A stretch of DNA of 5,682 nucleotides from Flavobacteriales bacterium UBA2040 (GTDB lineage Bacteria > Bacteroidota > Bacteroidia > Flavobacteriales_D > Crocinitomicaceae), in contig DDBE01000048.1 of the NCBI GenBank assembly GCA_002332715.1, forward strand, positions 241-5,922, in the 5' to 3' direction. Each line of letters begins with the position of its first letter. Within the stretch, counting starts at the first letter, position 1. Positions 1 through 5,682 of the stretch are shown here, piece by piece. The notes beneath the pieces are model-generated. The model was not told the DNA's origin, ran no database searches, and saw only the letters and a list, made by a program, of their open reading frames with translations. The translations under genes and the position numbers were made by a program.

Positions 1-66
1 ACTAGGTCTCGAACCTAGACTCTTCAGTACCAAAAACTGACGTGTTGCCAATTACACCATAGGACA
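1..66 (-). tRNA. tRNA-Gln (anticodon UUG), 3' end cut by the window edge
   Basis: Read on the minus strand from position 66, the sequence folds as a tRNA. The 5' acceptor strand is TGTCCTA. The D arm is GTGT/ACAC around a loop containing TTGG. The anticodon stem is TCAGT/ACTGA around the loop TTTTGGT, which gives anticodon UUG (bases 31-33), so it decodes CAA and probably CAG as glutamine. The variable loop has five bases. The T arm is CTAGG/CCTAG around TTCGAGA. Only the first base of the 3' acceptor strand is present; about six more bases, the discriminator and any encoded CCA lie outside the window. All visible stems pair without mismatch and the invariant T-loop bases are present, so the gene looks functional. 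It is transcribed away from the glycosyltransferase gene. Confidence 0.95.
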
Positions 67-109
67 GTTTCACAACGTTCGCTTAGAAATGGTGTTCTTT
101 ACGCGGTGG

Positions 110-139
110 CAAATTTATGAATAAATTCATTTCTCACAA
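110..139 (-). promoter_or_regulatory. Bacteroidota-type promoter of the tRNA-Gln gene
   Basis: On the minus strand, TAAATTTG (117 down to 110) fully matches the Bacteroidota -7 consensus TAnnTTTG. TTGTG (139 down to 135) lies 17 bases upstream and fits the -33 TTG element. Transcription would begin near position 104 and give a leader of roughly 35-40 bases before the mature 5' end of the tRNA at 66. A short inverted repeat (ATGAAT, AA, ATTCAT; 117-130) fills much of the spacer and could be an operator, but in DNA this AT-rich it may be chance. Confidence 0.6.
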
Positions 140-231
140 TGGAAAAAGTTTATTTTTTGCACTTTTTTCATCCTTATTAAGCGAATGCTCTGTTTTCTTG
201 TATTTTTTTAGAAAAATTCACGCCAAAAATC

Positions 232-262
232 TTTTCGTGCATGGGATATATTCCTAAATTCG
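232..262 (+). promoter_or_regulatory. Weak candidate promoter for the glycosyltransferase gene
   Basis: TAAATTCG (255-262) matches the -7 consensus TAnnTTTG at all but one fixed position. TTTT (232-235) lies 19 bases upstream as a poor -33 element. If used, it would give a leader of about 65-70 bases. The rest of 67-335 holds only the divergent tRNA promoter; I see no gene, no RNA fold and no better plus-strand promoter in it. A second near match, TATTTTTTG at 151-159, has one extra T and is less convincing. There is no Shine-Dalgarno sequence before the ATG at 336; the bases before it (ACTAAAACAACACT) are A-rich, as is usual for Bacteroidota. Confidence 0.25.
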
Positions 263-335
263 CAAGGCAATAACAGATGTCTGGTTTGAGAATGACGAAC
301 ACAAAAACTTCAAGCTGACAGACTAAAACAACACT

Positions 336-3300
336 ATGACATTTAAAAAATGGAATACGTACCTAGGATGGTCCGTTTTTTTAATCGCTACAATTGTTTA
401 CTTCGTAACGGCAGAGCCAACAGTAAGTCTTTGGGATTGTGGAGAGTACATCACTGCTGCTTACAAATTGGAAGTTGGTCACCCACCAGGTGCGCCTTTG
501 TTCATGGTTATCGGGCGAATGTTCTCTTTCTTCGCTGCGCCTGAAAATGTTGCCATGTGGATCAACAGACTAAGTGGATTGAGTAGTTCATTTACAATTC
601 TATTCATGTTCTGGTCCATCACCATGTTGGGCAAAAAGATTCTTCTGAATCGTAAAAGTAAATTAACATCAGGAGATCAAATTACCATTTTAGCAAGTTC
701 ATTTATCGGAGCCTTAGCCTATACATTCTCTGAGTCCTTCTGGTTCTCCGCTGTTGAGGGTGAGGTATACGCCATGGCATCTTTGTTTACTGCGGTTGTC
801 TTTTGGGCAATTCTGAAATGGGACGAAGAAATGGGCATTGTCCAAAATGGAAAATTAGCGGATAATATTTATCCCGATCGTTGGTTGTTGTTGATTATGT
901 TCTTGCTCGGTTTGGCAATTGGAGTTCACCTTTTGGGTATCCTTGTTGTACCTGCTATCGGCTATACCATTTACTTCCGTTACAAAAAAGAAGCGAATCT
1001 AAAAGGCATTCTAATTACAGGAATTGTATCGATAATTGTCCTAGGATTTATTCAAGAAGGTCTTATTCCAGGTACAGTCAGCATTGCCTCAAAATTTGAG
1101 GTTATGTTCGTTAATTCTCTGGGTTTACCATTCTTTGCGGGAACGTTGTTCTTCTTTGCTGTTATTGTGGGTGCAGCGATTTACTTGATTCGTCGCGCGA
1201 GACGAACAGGCAATACCTTGATGTACAACATTACAATGGGAATGATTTTCTTGTTGATTGGGTACGGTTCTTTCGCGGTCATCGTTATTCGTTCCAACGC
1301 AAATACGCCATTGGATGAGAATGATCCTGAGAATCTAGTCACGCTTCATGCCTATTTGAAACGGGAGCAATATGGATCGTCACCGCTGGCAACTGGTCAA
1401 TACTGGAATTCGAAAGAAACTGGCGGGGCGATGGACAACGGAAGATGGAATGCTGGTGCTAATAATTCAGAATGGGACAGTTATTCACCGTTTTACATTC
1501 GCCGTTTTGTAGTTCAGAAAAACGATGCCGATATCAAAGGTTTCAAAAGCGAAAAGGCAGCAATTAAACATGCTAAAGCCCTTGGGTCAGGAACTGAAGT
1601 GACCGAAAAATATTGGGAATCTAACTCGGGGACGGCGCGAATGAATAGAATACCGACATACGATCAAACCACTTTTTTCCCAAGGATGTACAATGATCAA
1701 GATGCCACGAAAATTCAGGGCTACAAAGATTGGTCCGGGTATGATTCCAGAGAGGATGCAGACACTGAGATTGGAAAAGACGGCAAACGATTACCAACAT
1801 TTGGTGAAAACTTGACGTATTTCTTCAGTTATCAGGTCAATTGGATGTACTTCCGTTATTTCCTCTGGAATTTCTCTGGCCGACAAAATGACATTCAAGG
1901 TCATGGCGATCAAATGAGGGGGAACTGGATTTCAGGTTTCAGTTATATAGATAATGCACGATTAGGGAATCAAGATGAGGCAGCGCCGTATTATACGAGC
2001 CAAAATCCATCGAACAATAAGTTCTTCTTTTTACCGCTTATTTTGGGAATAATTGGATTGATATTCCATTATTATAGAGCACCAAAAGATGCCTTTATTG
2101 TCAGCCTCGTTTTCTTATTCACGGGTCTTGCCATTGTCATTTACTTAAATCAAAAACCATTTGAACCAAGAGAACGAGATTATGCATATGCTGGCTCCTT
2201 CTATTTCTTTGCGATTTGGATTGGCCTGGGTGTTTTAGCACTCTACGAAGCTTTCCAGAATTTCGGCAAGGAAGAGTGGAAGAAAATCGGAATCGTTGGT
2301 GCAGCGGGATTATTGGTTGCTATTTTCTTAGATATGTATGCTGACACCTCTTATCCTAATGTGATGAGTTGGATTACAATGCTCGTTATTGGTGGCGGTG
2401 CTCTTGGATTAATGTATGGATTACGAAAAGTGATAGGTACGGACAAACAAGGCGCTATTGTCGCGGGGGTCATCGGATTATTTGTTCCATTAGTTATGGG
2501 AATTCAAGGTTGGGACGATCATGATAGAAGTGAAAGAACTTTTGCTCAGGATTTGTCTACAAACTATTTAGAATCATGTGGACCAAATGGAATCTTATTC
2601 ACGAATGGAGATAATGATACCTTCCCATTATGGTATATGCAAGAAGTTGAAGGAGTGCGCACAGATGTGCGTGTTGCCAACCTTTCTTTGATGCAAACAG
2701 ACTGGTATACCGACCAAATGAAAATGAAGGCATACGAATCGGAGCCTTTACCAATCAAGTTTAGAGAAGATCAAATTTTAAACTATGCGGGTAATACCGA
2801 TCAAGTGTACTTCTTTGATTTATTGAACATGACTTCTATTGGTGTACCAAACAGTCTTCGAGATAAGATGATTAAAATGCGTTTGAAAGGTAACGAAGCA
2901 ATAGCGACCCAAGCTCTTGATGCCTTGAATGTTCAAATGATGGGCAATATGGCTGCTTATACCACTACGGATGCTAACTCAGTTAACCGTTTGGAATTGA
3001 TTAAACAAGCTATGTCGACGAACATGTCTAGTGATTTGGCGAAGAATATCATTTCGAAGTTTACAGCTGCAAACGAATTGTTTAACGGTATTCGTTCAGG
3101 TTCATTCAAATTTACAGATCAAAGTCAAATTCAGAAATTTCAAGAAGATATTACTGCATTCGAAACGAAATGGGATTTCTGTAATATTGATGATGCAATG
3201 GCCTTTGTTAGAGACGATGCGAATTTGGTAAGTACTGAAAGTAATGGGGTAATGCGAGTTTTCCCAAGTAAAGGATTTGTTTTACCAGTTGACGTGGATA

Positions 3301-4502
3301 ACGCAATAAAATCAGGGGTAATTACCGAGGCAGATAGAGAAAACTGCGCGAAGGAAGTTCGTTTCTCATTCAACAAACAAGCGATTCACAGAGAACAAGT
3401 AATGATCCTTGATATCCTTGCCAACAACGATTGGAAACGTGGAATTTATTTCTCTTCTCCTTATGGTGGTGATGCTTCAAGAGCTTTGTTTGATGCTCGA
3501 TTGTTGAAACAAAATGGAATGACGTATGAATTGAACCCAACGGACGACAAAACGACGTATTTGAATACAGAAGTTATGATAAGTAACTTGATGAACAAGT
3601 ATAAGTTCGGATTGATGAACAAAGAAGGCGTTTTAACAGATTACTACGCTCGTCGTCACACAAAGCAATACAGACAATACTTCGAAATCCTTACGGATCA
3701 ATTGGTGCGTGAAATGGACGATGCAATAAGAATGAAAACGGACGGTCCGGCTTACGTTGCGCAAATGCGTGCGAGAGGACAAGAAGACGAAGCATTGCGC
3801 GTCGAAAAAATCATGAAGGATGGTGACAAAACGATCGCAAACAACAAGAAGAAAATCGTTGATTTATTGGATTTCTCTGTGAAAATCATGCCAACGAATC
3901 TTATTATTGATCATGGTGAGCCTAGTCAAGGAAGAGAGAATTACGAATTGGGTGGAGTGAAAATTCCTAGTCAATCAGATGGAAGTCTGCATGCATACGT
4001 AACCAACTATTTTGCGGCAGGTGCCAAAGAAAAAGGGAACAAACTAGGGCTAGACTTGGCGAATCAATTGGAGTCAATTATCAACTATTTTATGACGAGC
4101 GATCCAAGAATTGCCATGAAAGCAAGAAACACACCTGACTTGTTTGCTGCCATGGATTCTTATTTCAAGATTTCAATTGCAGCCAACGATGCCGAATTTG
4201 GCGATAGAGATGGTGCTTTGGCAAAAAGAACAAATGCAAACATTAAAAAATGGTTTGGTTCTACCTTGCCTTCTCAATATGAAAAATTGAAGAATGCGGC
4301 AGTCGACAATGGAGAATCAACACGGCGTAGTTCTGTATCTGGACGTTATTCAACTATGTTGTACAATGCAGAAGATCACATGAAAGCCATGGCCGTTTTC
4401 TACGGTTTGATGAAAGATGACACCAAACTAGCGCCTCCAACTCAGCCAAATGGTGGAGCTGGCAATATTGACTTAAATCAGCTCATGCAGCAAGGTCAAT
4501 AA
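336..4502 (+). CDS. DUF2723 / GT117-family membrane glycosyltransferase (TMEM260-like)
   Basis: This 1388-residue integral membrane protein belongs to the DUF2723 family, which is related to the eukaryotic protein O-mannosyltransferase TMEM260 and has a GT-C-like design. It probably moves a sugar from a lipid-linked donor on the periplasmic side of the inner membrane; the donor and acceptor cannot be read from the sequence. After the first membrane segment (about 10-26) comes the conserved loop with WDCGE (33-37) and GHPPGAP (48-54). D34 and E37 are the likely acidic active-site residues by analogy with GT-C enzymes. Further hydrophobic segments lie at about 83-98, 115-131, 145-160, 182-213, 222-240, 262-285, 295-318, 563-580, 585-603, 612-638, 651-668, 675-695 and 704-724. 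Family hallmarks include RSNANTP (319-325), PTFGEN (487-492), SGRQNDIQGHG (514-524), PRERDYAYAGS (611-621), NGILFTNGDNDTFP (751-764) and NNDWKRGIYF (1030-1039). Residues from about 725 to the end are soluble and presumably periplasmic. The protein is longer than the roughly 1000-1150 residues I recall for relatives; extra length sits in the loop at about 350-480 and in the C-terminal part. The chosen start gives the expected short cytoplasmic end MTFKKWNTYLGW. The frame is intact, and the next gene's start follows the stop by 8 bases. Confidence 0.92.
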   Translation: MTFKKWNTYLGWSVFLIATIVYFVTAEPTVSLWDCGEYITAAYKLEVGHPPGAPLFMVIGRMFSFFAAPENVAMWINRLSGLSSSFTILFMFWSITMLGKKILLNRKSKLTSGDQITILASSFIGALAYTFSESFWFSAVEGEVYAMASLFTAVVFWAILKWDEEMGIVQNGKLADNIYPDRWLLLIMFLLGLAIGVHLLGILVVPAIGYTIYFRYKKEANLKGILITGIVSIIVLGFIQEGLIPGTVSIASKFEVMFVNSLGLPFFAGTLFFFAVIVGAAIYLIRRARRTGNTLMYNITMGMIFLLIGYGSFAVIVIRSNANTPLDENDPENLVTLHAYLKREQYGSSPLATGQYWNSKETGGAMDNGRWNAGANNSEWDSYSPFYIRRFVVQKNDADIKGFKSEKAAIKHAKALGSGTEVTEKYWESNSGTARMNRIPTYDQTTFFPRMYNDQDATKIQGYKDWSGYDSREDADTEIGKDGKRLPTFGENLTYFFSYQVNWMYFRYFLWNFSGRQNDIQGHGDQMRGNWISGFSYIDNARLGNQDEAAPYYTSQNPSNNKFFFLPLILGIIGLIFHYYRAPKDAFIVSLVFLFTGLAIVIYLNQKPFEPRERDYAYAGSFYFFAIWIGLGVLALYEAFQNFGKEEWKKIGIVGAAGLLVAIFLDMYADTSYPNVMSWITMLVIGGGALGLMYGLRKVIGTDKQGAIVAGVIGLFVPLVMGIQGWDDHDRSERTFAQDLSTNYLESCGPNGILFTNGDNDTFPLWYMQEVEGVRTDVRVANLSLMQTDWYTDQMKMKAYESEPLPIKFREDQILNYAGNTDQVYFFDLLNMTSIGVPNSLRDKMIKMRLKGNEAIATQALDALNVQMMGNMAAYTTTDANSVNRLELIKQAMSTNMSSDLAKNIISKFTAANELFNGIRSGSFKFTDQSQIQKFQEDITAFETKWDFCNIDDAMAFVRDDANLVSTESNGVMRVFPSKGFVLPVDVDNAIKSGVITEADRENCAKEVRFSFNKQAIHREQVMILDILANNDWKRGIYFSSPYGGDASRALFDARLLKQNGMTYELNPTDDKTTYLNTEVMISNLMNKYKFGLMNKEGVLTDYYARRHTKQYRQYFEILTDQLVREMDDAIRMKTDGPAYVAQMRARGQEDEALRVEKIMKDGDKTIANNKKKIVDLLDFSVKIMPTNLIIDHGEPSQGRENYELGGVKIPSQSDGSLHAYVTNYFAAGAKEKGNKLGLDLANQLESIINYFMTSDPRIAMKARNTPDLFAAMDSYFKISIAANDAEFGDRDGALAKRTNANIKKWFGSTLPSQYEKLKNAAVDNGESTRRSSVSGRYSTMLYNAEDHMKAMAVFYGLMKDDTKLAPPTQPNGGAGNIDLNQLMQQGQ

Positions 4503-4510
4503 AGGCAAAT

Positions 4511-5125
4511 ATGAAAGTTTTTAGAACCCCGCGTTTTCCTACTTGATTGTATCCAAGAAGAACGTGGGGTTTTTCTTCGTCTGATCATTCGGTTTATTTG
4601 ACTTTCGACGATGGATCCACGCCCAAACTTACATCCTGGATTCTCGACTTTTTAAAGCAAGAGAACATTCCCGCTACTTTCTTTTGTGTGGGCCAAAATA
4701 TTGAAGATAACCCAAAAGAATTTCAGATGATTTTGGACCAAGGACACCAAGTTGGCAACCATACCATGCACCATTAGAAAGGGAATAAAACCAAATGGAT
4801 TGACTACAATAAGTCAATTGAAAATTGCGAAGAGTTGACCAGTACGCGCTTGTTTCGCCCTCCTTATGGTCGAATATCAATGTGGCAATCCGCTCGATTG
4901 GCGAGTAAATACAAAATAGTCATGTGGTCGTTGTTGAGTTACGATTATGACAAGAATGTTACCATTGAACTAGTTTTAAAAAATGCCCAAAAAGAAATAA
5001 AAGCAGGTGACATTTTAGTAGTTCATGACAATGAGAAAGTCGAAGAAAGACTAAAAGAGTTACTACCTGAATTGGTTCGAAATATTCGAGAGAAAGGTTT
5101 GAATTTTAAAACTATTTCCGCTTAA
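4511..5125 (+). pseudogene. Polysaccharide deacetylase (CE4/NodB-like), broken by two in-frame stop codons
   Basis: From the ATG at 4511 one reading frame of 204 codons encodes a complete small NodB-fold deacetylase, a family that removes N- or O-acetyl groups from envelope polysaccharides using a bound metal. All usual motifs are recognisable: TFDDG (31-35; catalytic base D33, metal ligand D34), HTMHH (84-88; metal ligands H84 and H88), RPPYG (116-120), WSLLSYDYD (139-147) and LVVHDN (169-174). Codon 12 is TGA (4544-4546) and codon 89 is TAG (4775-4777), with no frameshift. Homologs as I recall them suggest TGG (Trp) or another sense codon at 12, and leucine at 89 (TTG to TAG, one change). 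No ATG follows the first stop until about codon 73, and the second stop separates the metal ligands from motifs 3-5, so neither piece could work alone. Motif 1 is followed by Ser36 instead of the usual Pro, another sign of relaxed selection. The gene starts 8 bases after the glycosyltransferase and its stop overlaps the convergent DUF2480 gene by 14 bases. Two sequencing errors, or readthrough, are the alternatives; the identity of the family is much surer than its loss of function. Confidence 0.85.
4525..4574 (+). terminator. Terminator-like hairpin across the 5' end of the dead deacetylase gene
   Basis: AACCCCGCGTT (4525-4535) pairs with AACGTGGGGTT (4561-4571) over 11 base pairs: six G-C, four A-T and one G-T wobble. 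One A-T and one G-T pair can be added outside (4523-4524 with 4572-4573), although they use part of the T-run. The loop has 25 bases and may hold an inner CTTG/CAAG helix (4542-4545 with 4554-4557). The right arm runs into a T-rich stretch (4570-4574, then CTTC). The hairpin begins 22 bases after the stop of the glycosyltransferase gene, a typical place for an intrinsic terminator. However, both arms also encode conserved-looking residues of the deacetylase (RTPRF and RTWGF), so the pairing could be a by-product of coding. It is plausible as a terminator or attenuator but unproven. Confidence 0.5.
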
Positions 5126-5615
5126 AAACGGGAACCGTAGAACAAGGTTCGCCATACATAATCGATTTCACGACGGGTTGCAATTTTTCCACCATGCACA
5201 CCATTGCAAAATCAGGAAAAGGAATATCTGAACAACCTTTTATGATGACACGACCATCCACAAATTCATCCGTTGAAATTTTATCGATGTTTTTAACAAT
5301 CAATTTTTTCAATAATTCATCTTTAGAACCTACGATATACGCTTCACATACACCTTGAAGTTCCGAAGAAACAAGCATATACGCCCAAGTTGGAACGATA
5401 GCATCTGCAGAGCAGAATATACGAACCGCCTTGTCGGCATATTGCGACCAATCGTGATCTTTTATCCAGGAACGAAAATCTTTCTCTTTCAGAATCATTC
5501 CCTGCCAAAGCTCATCCGCGATATCAATATCCATTAAAATATACTTTGGTTTGTAATCCGCCAAATCCATTGAGATCAATCCACTTTCTTTTACCTTATT
5601 TCTAATTTCTTCCAT
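5112..5615 (-). CDS. DUF2480 family protein
   Basis: This 167-residue protein matches the DUF2480 family, known to me from Bacteroidota and of unknown function. The length is that of a complete member. Family-typical stretches are LKEKDFRSWIKDHDWSQY (42-59), CSADAIVPTWAYML (68-81), VIIKGCSD (123-130), LQPVVKSIMYGEPCSTVP (145-162) and a basic tail. There is no signal peptide or membrane segment, so it should be cytoplasmic. Of its five cysteines, C68, C128 and C158 sit in what I recall as conserved motifs. From memory, homologs often lie beside SUF iron-sulphur assembly genes (SufE, DUF59), which makes a link to Fe-S metabolism a reasonable guess, but no suf gene is visible here. The start at 5615 gives the usual MEEI-type beginning; the next ATG, at codon 16, would remove conserved residues. 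The stop is TAG. The gene converges with the deacetylase pseudogene and overlaps its last 14 bases. Confidence 0.9.
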   Translation of the reverse strand: MEEIRNKVKESGLISMDLADYKPKYILMDIDIADELWQGMILKEKDFRSWIKDHDWSQYADKAVRIFCSADAIVPTWAYMLVSSELQGVCEAYIVGSKDELLKKLIVKNIDKISTDEFVDGRVIIKGCSDIPFPDFAMVCMVEKLQPVVKSIMYGEPCSTVPVFKRK

Positions 5616-5623
5616 TGGTTGTA

Positions 5624-5655
5624 CAAAAATACACTTATTAGCCCAAAAGATGAAA
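5624..5655 (-). promoter_or_regulatory. Candidate promoter of the DUF2480 gene, very close to its start codon
   Basis: On the minus strand, TATTTTTG (5631 down to 5624) matches the -7 consensus TAnnTTTG completely. TTTC (5655 down to 5652) lies 20 bases upstream as a one-mismatch -33 element. Only eight bases separate the -7 box from the ATG at 5615, so the transcript would have a leader of a few bases at most. A TTTTG at 5648-5644 is a better match to the -33 sequence, but its spacing of 12 bases is too short. Confidence 0.5.
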
Positions 5656-5672
5656 GTCTAAATCGGTCTAAA
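5656..5672 (-). repeat. Tandem TTTAGAC direct repeat just upstream of the DUF2480 promoter
   Basis: TTTAGAC occurs twice on the minus strand, at 5672-5666 and 5662-5656, separated by CGA. The period is 10 bases, about one turn of the helix. The inner copy directly abuts the proposed -33 element, where an activator would be expected to bind. With only two 7-base copies in AT-rich DNA, chance cannot be excluded. Confidence 0.4.
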
Positions 5673-5682
5673 AAAGTATTTT

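Noticed and set aside
139..180. 13-codon leader peptide, MEKVYFLHFFHPY, upstream of the glycosyltransferase
   Set aside because: It is Phe-rich, but no paired attenuator stems follow, and such a short frame is expected by chance in AT-rich DNA.
78..185. Distant inverted repeat TTCGCTTA (78-85) and TAAGCGAA (178-185)
   Set aside because: Only 8 bp, 92 bases apart, with no flanking duplication or transposase; consistent with chance.
1..335. Integration site or mobile element at the tRNA-Gln gene
   Set aside because: No repeated tRNA end, integrase or foreign gene is visible; the adjacent genes are ordinary Bacteroidota chromosomal genes. The missing 3' end of the tRNA lies outside the window, so the check is incomplete.
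3140..3376. 78-codon minus-strand reading frame inside the glycosyltransferase gene
   Set aside because: It lies wholly within well-conserved coding sequence, has no recognisable product and no promoter; the same holds for the minus-strand frame at 2564-2758.
4511..5125. Stop codon reassignment (TGA or TAG read as an amino acid) to explain the interrupted deacetylase
   Set aside because: The 1388-codon glycosyltransferase gene uses TGG for Trp and has no internal TGA or TAG, and the DUF2480 gene ends at a normal TAG.
4547..5125. Two separate small proteins made from the deacetylase pieces (4547-4777 and 4835-5125)
   Set aside because: Both pieces lie in one frame and would need to start at TTG; each lacks essential motifs held by the other, so a broken single gene explains them better.

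Overview
The window looks like chromosomal DNA of a member of the Bacteroidota, probably of the order Flavobacteriales; a Crocinitomicaceae/Fluviicola-like source is a guess. Three things point there. The largest gene is a DUF2723 (GT117-type) membrane glycosyltransferase of the form seen across Bacteroidota. The last gene is a DUF2480 protein, a family I know only from that phylum. The start codons lack Shine-Dalgarno sequences, have A-rich upstream stretches, and two of the candidate promoters fit the Bacteroidota -33/-7 pattern (TTG or TTTG, then TAnnTTTG).

Layout from left to right. Positions 1-66 hold a tRNA-Gln(UUG) gene on the minus strand, cut by the window edge at its 3' acceptor arm, with a good minus-strand promoter at about 110-139. 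Positions 67-335 are an AT-rich intergenic region that carries this divergent tRNA promoter and the leader of the next gene. Positions 336-4502 (+) encode a 1388-residue polytopic membrane protein with a large soluble C-terminal part. Eight bases after its stop begins a CE4-type polysaccharide deacetylase gene (4511-5125, +). It is full length and keeps one reading frame, but is interrupted by TGA at codon 12 and TAG at codon 89, so I call it a pseudogene. A strong terminator-like hairpin with a T-run lies across the first codons of this dead gene. Positions 5112-5615 (-) encode an intact DUF2480 protein that converges on the pseudogene and overlaps its 3' end by 14 bases. The DUF2480 promoter lies so close to its ATG that the mRNA may be nearly leaderless, and a 10-bp-spaced direct repeat sits just upstream.

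How the genes relate. The glycosyltransferase and the deacetylase form a compact, same-strand pair that would suit envelope glycan or glycoprotein work, but in this genome the deacetylase half appears to have been lost by point mutation. The most informative part of the window is therefore the 4503-5125 interval: a recently dead enzyme whose first codons can fold into what may now be the terminator of the upstream gene. I see no mobile element, CRISPR array, phage gene or new multi-gene system here.
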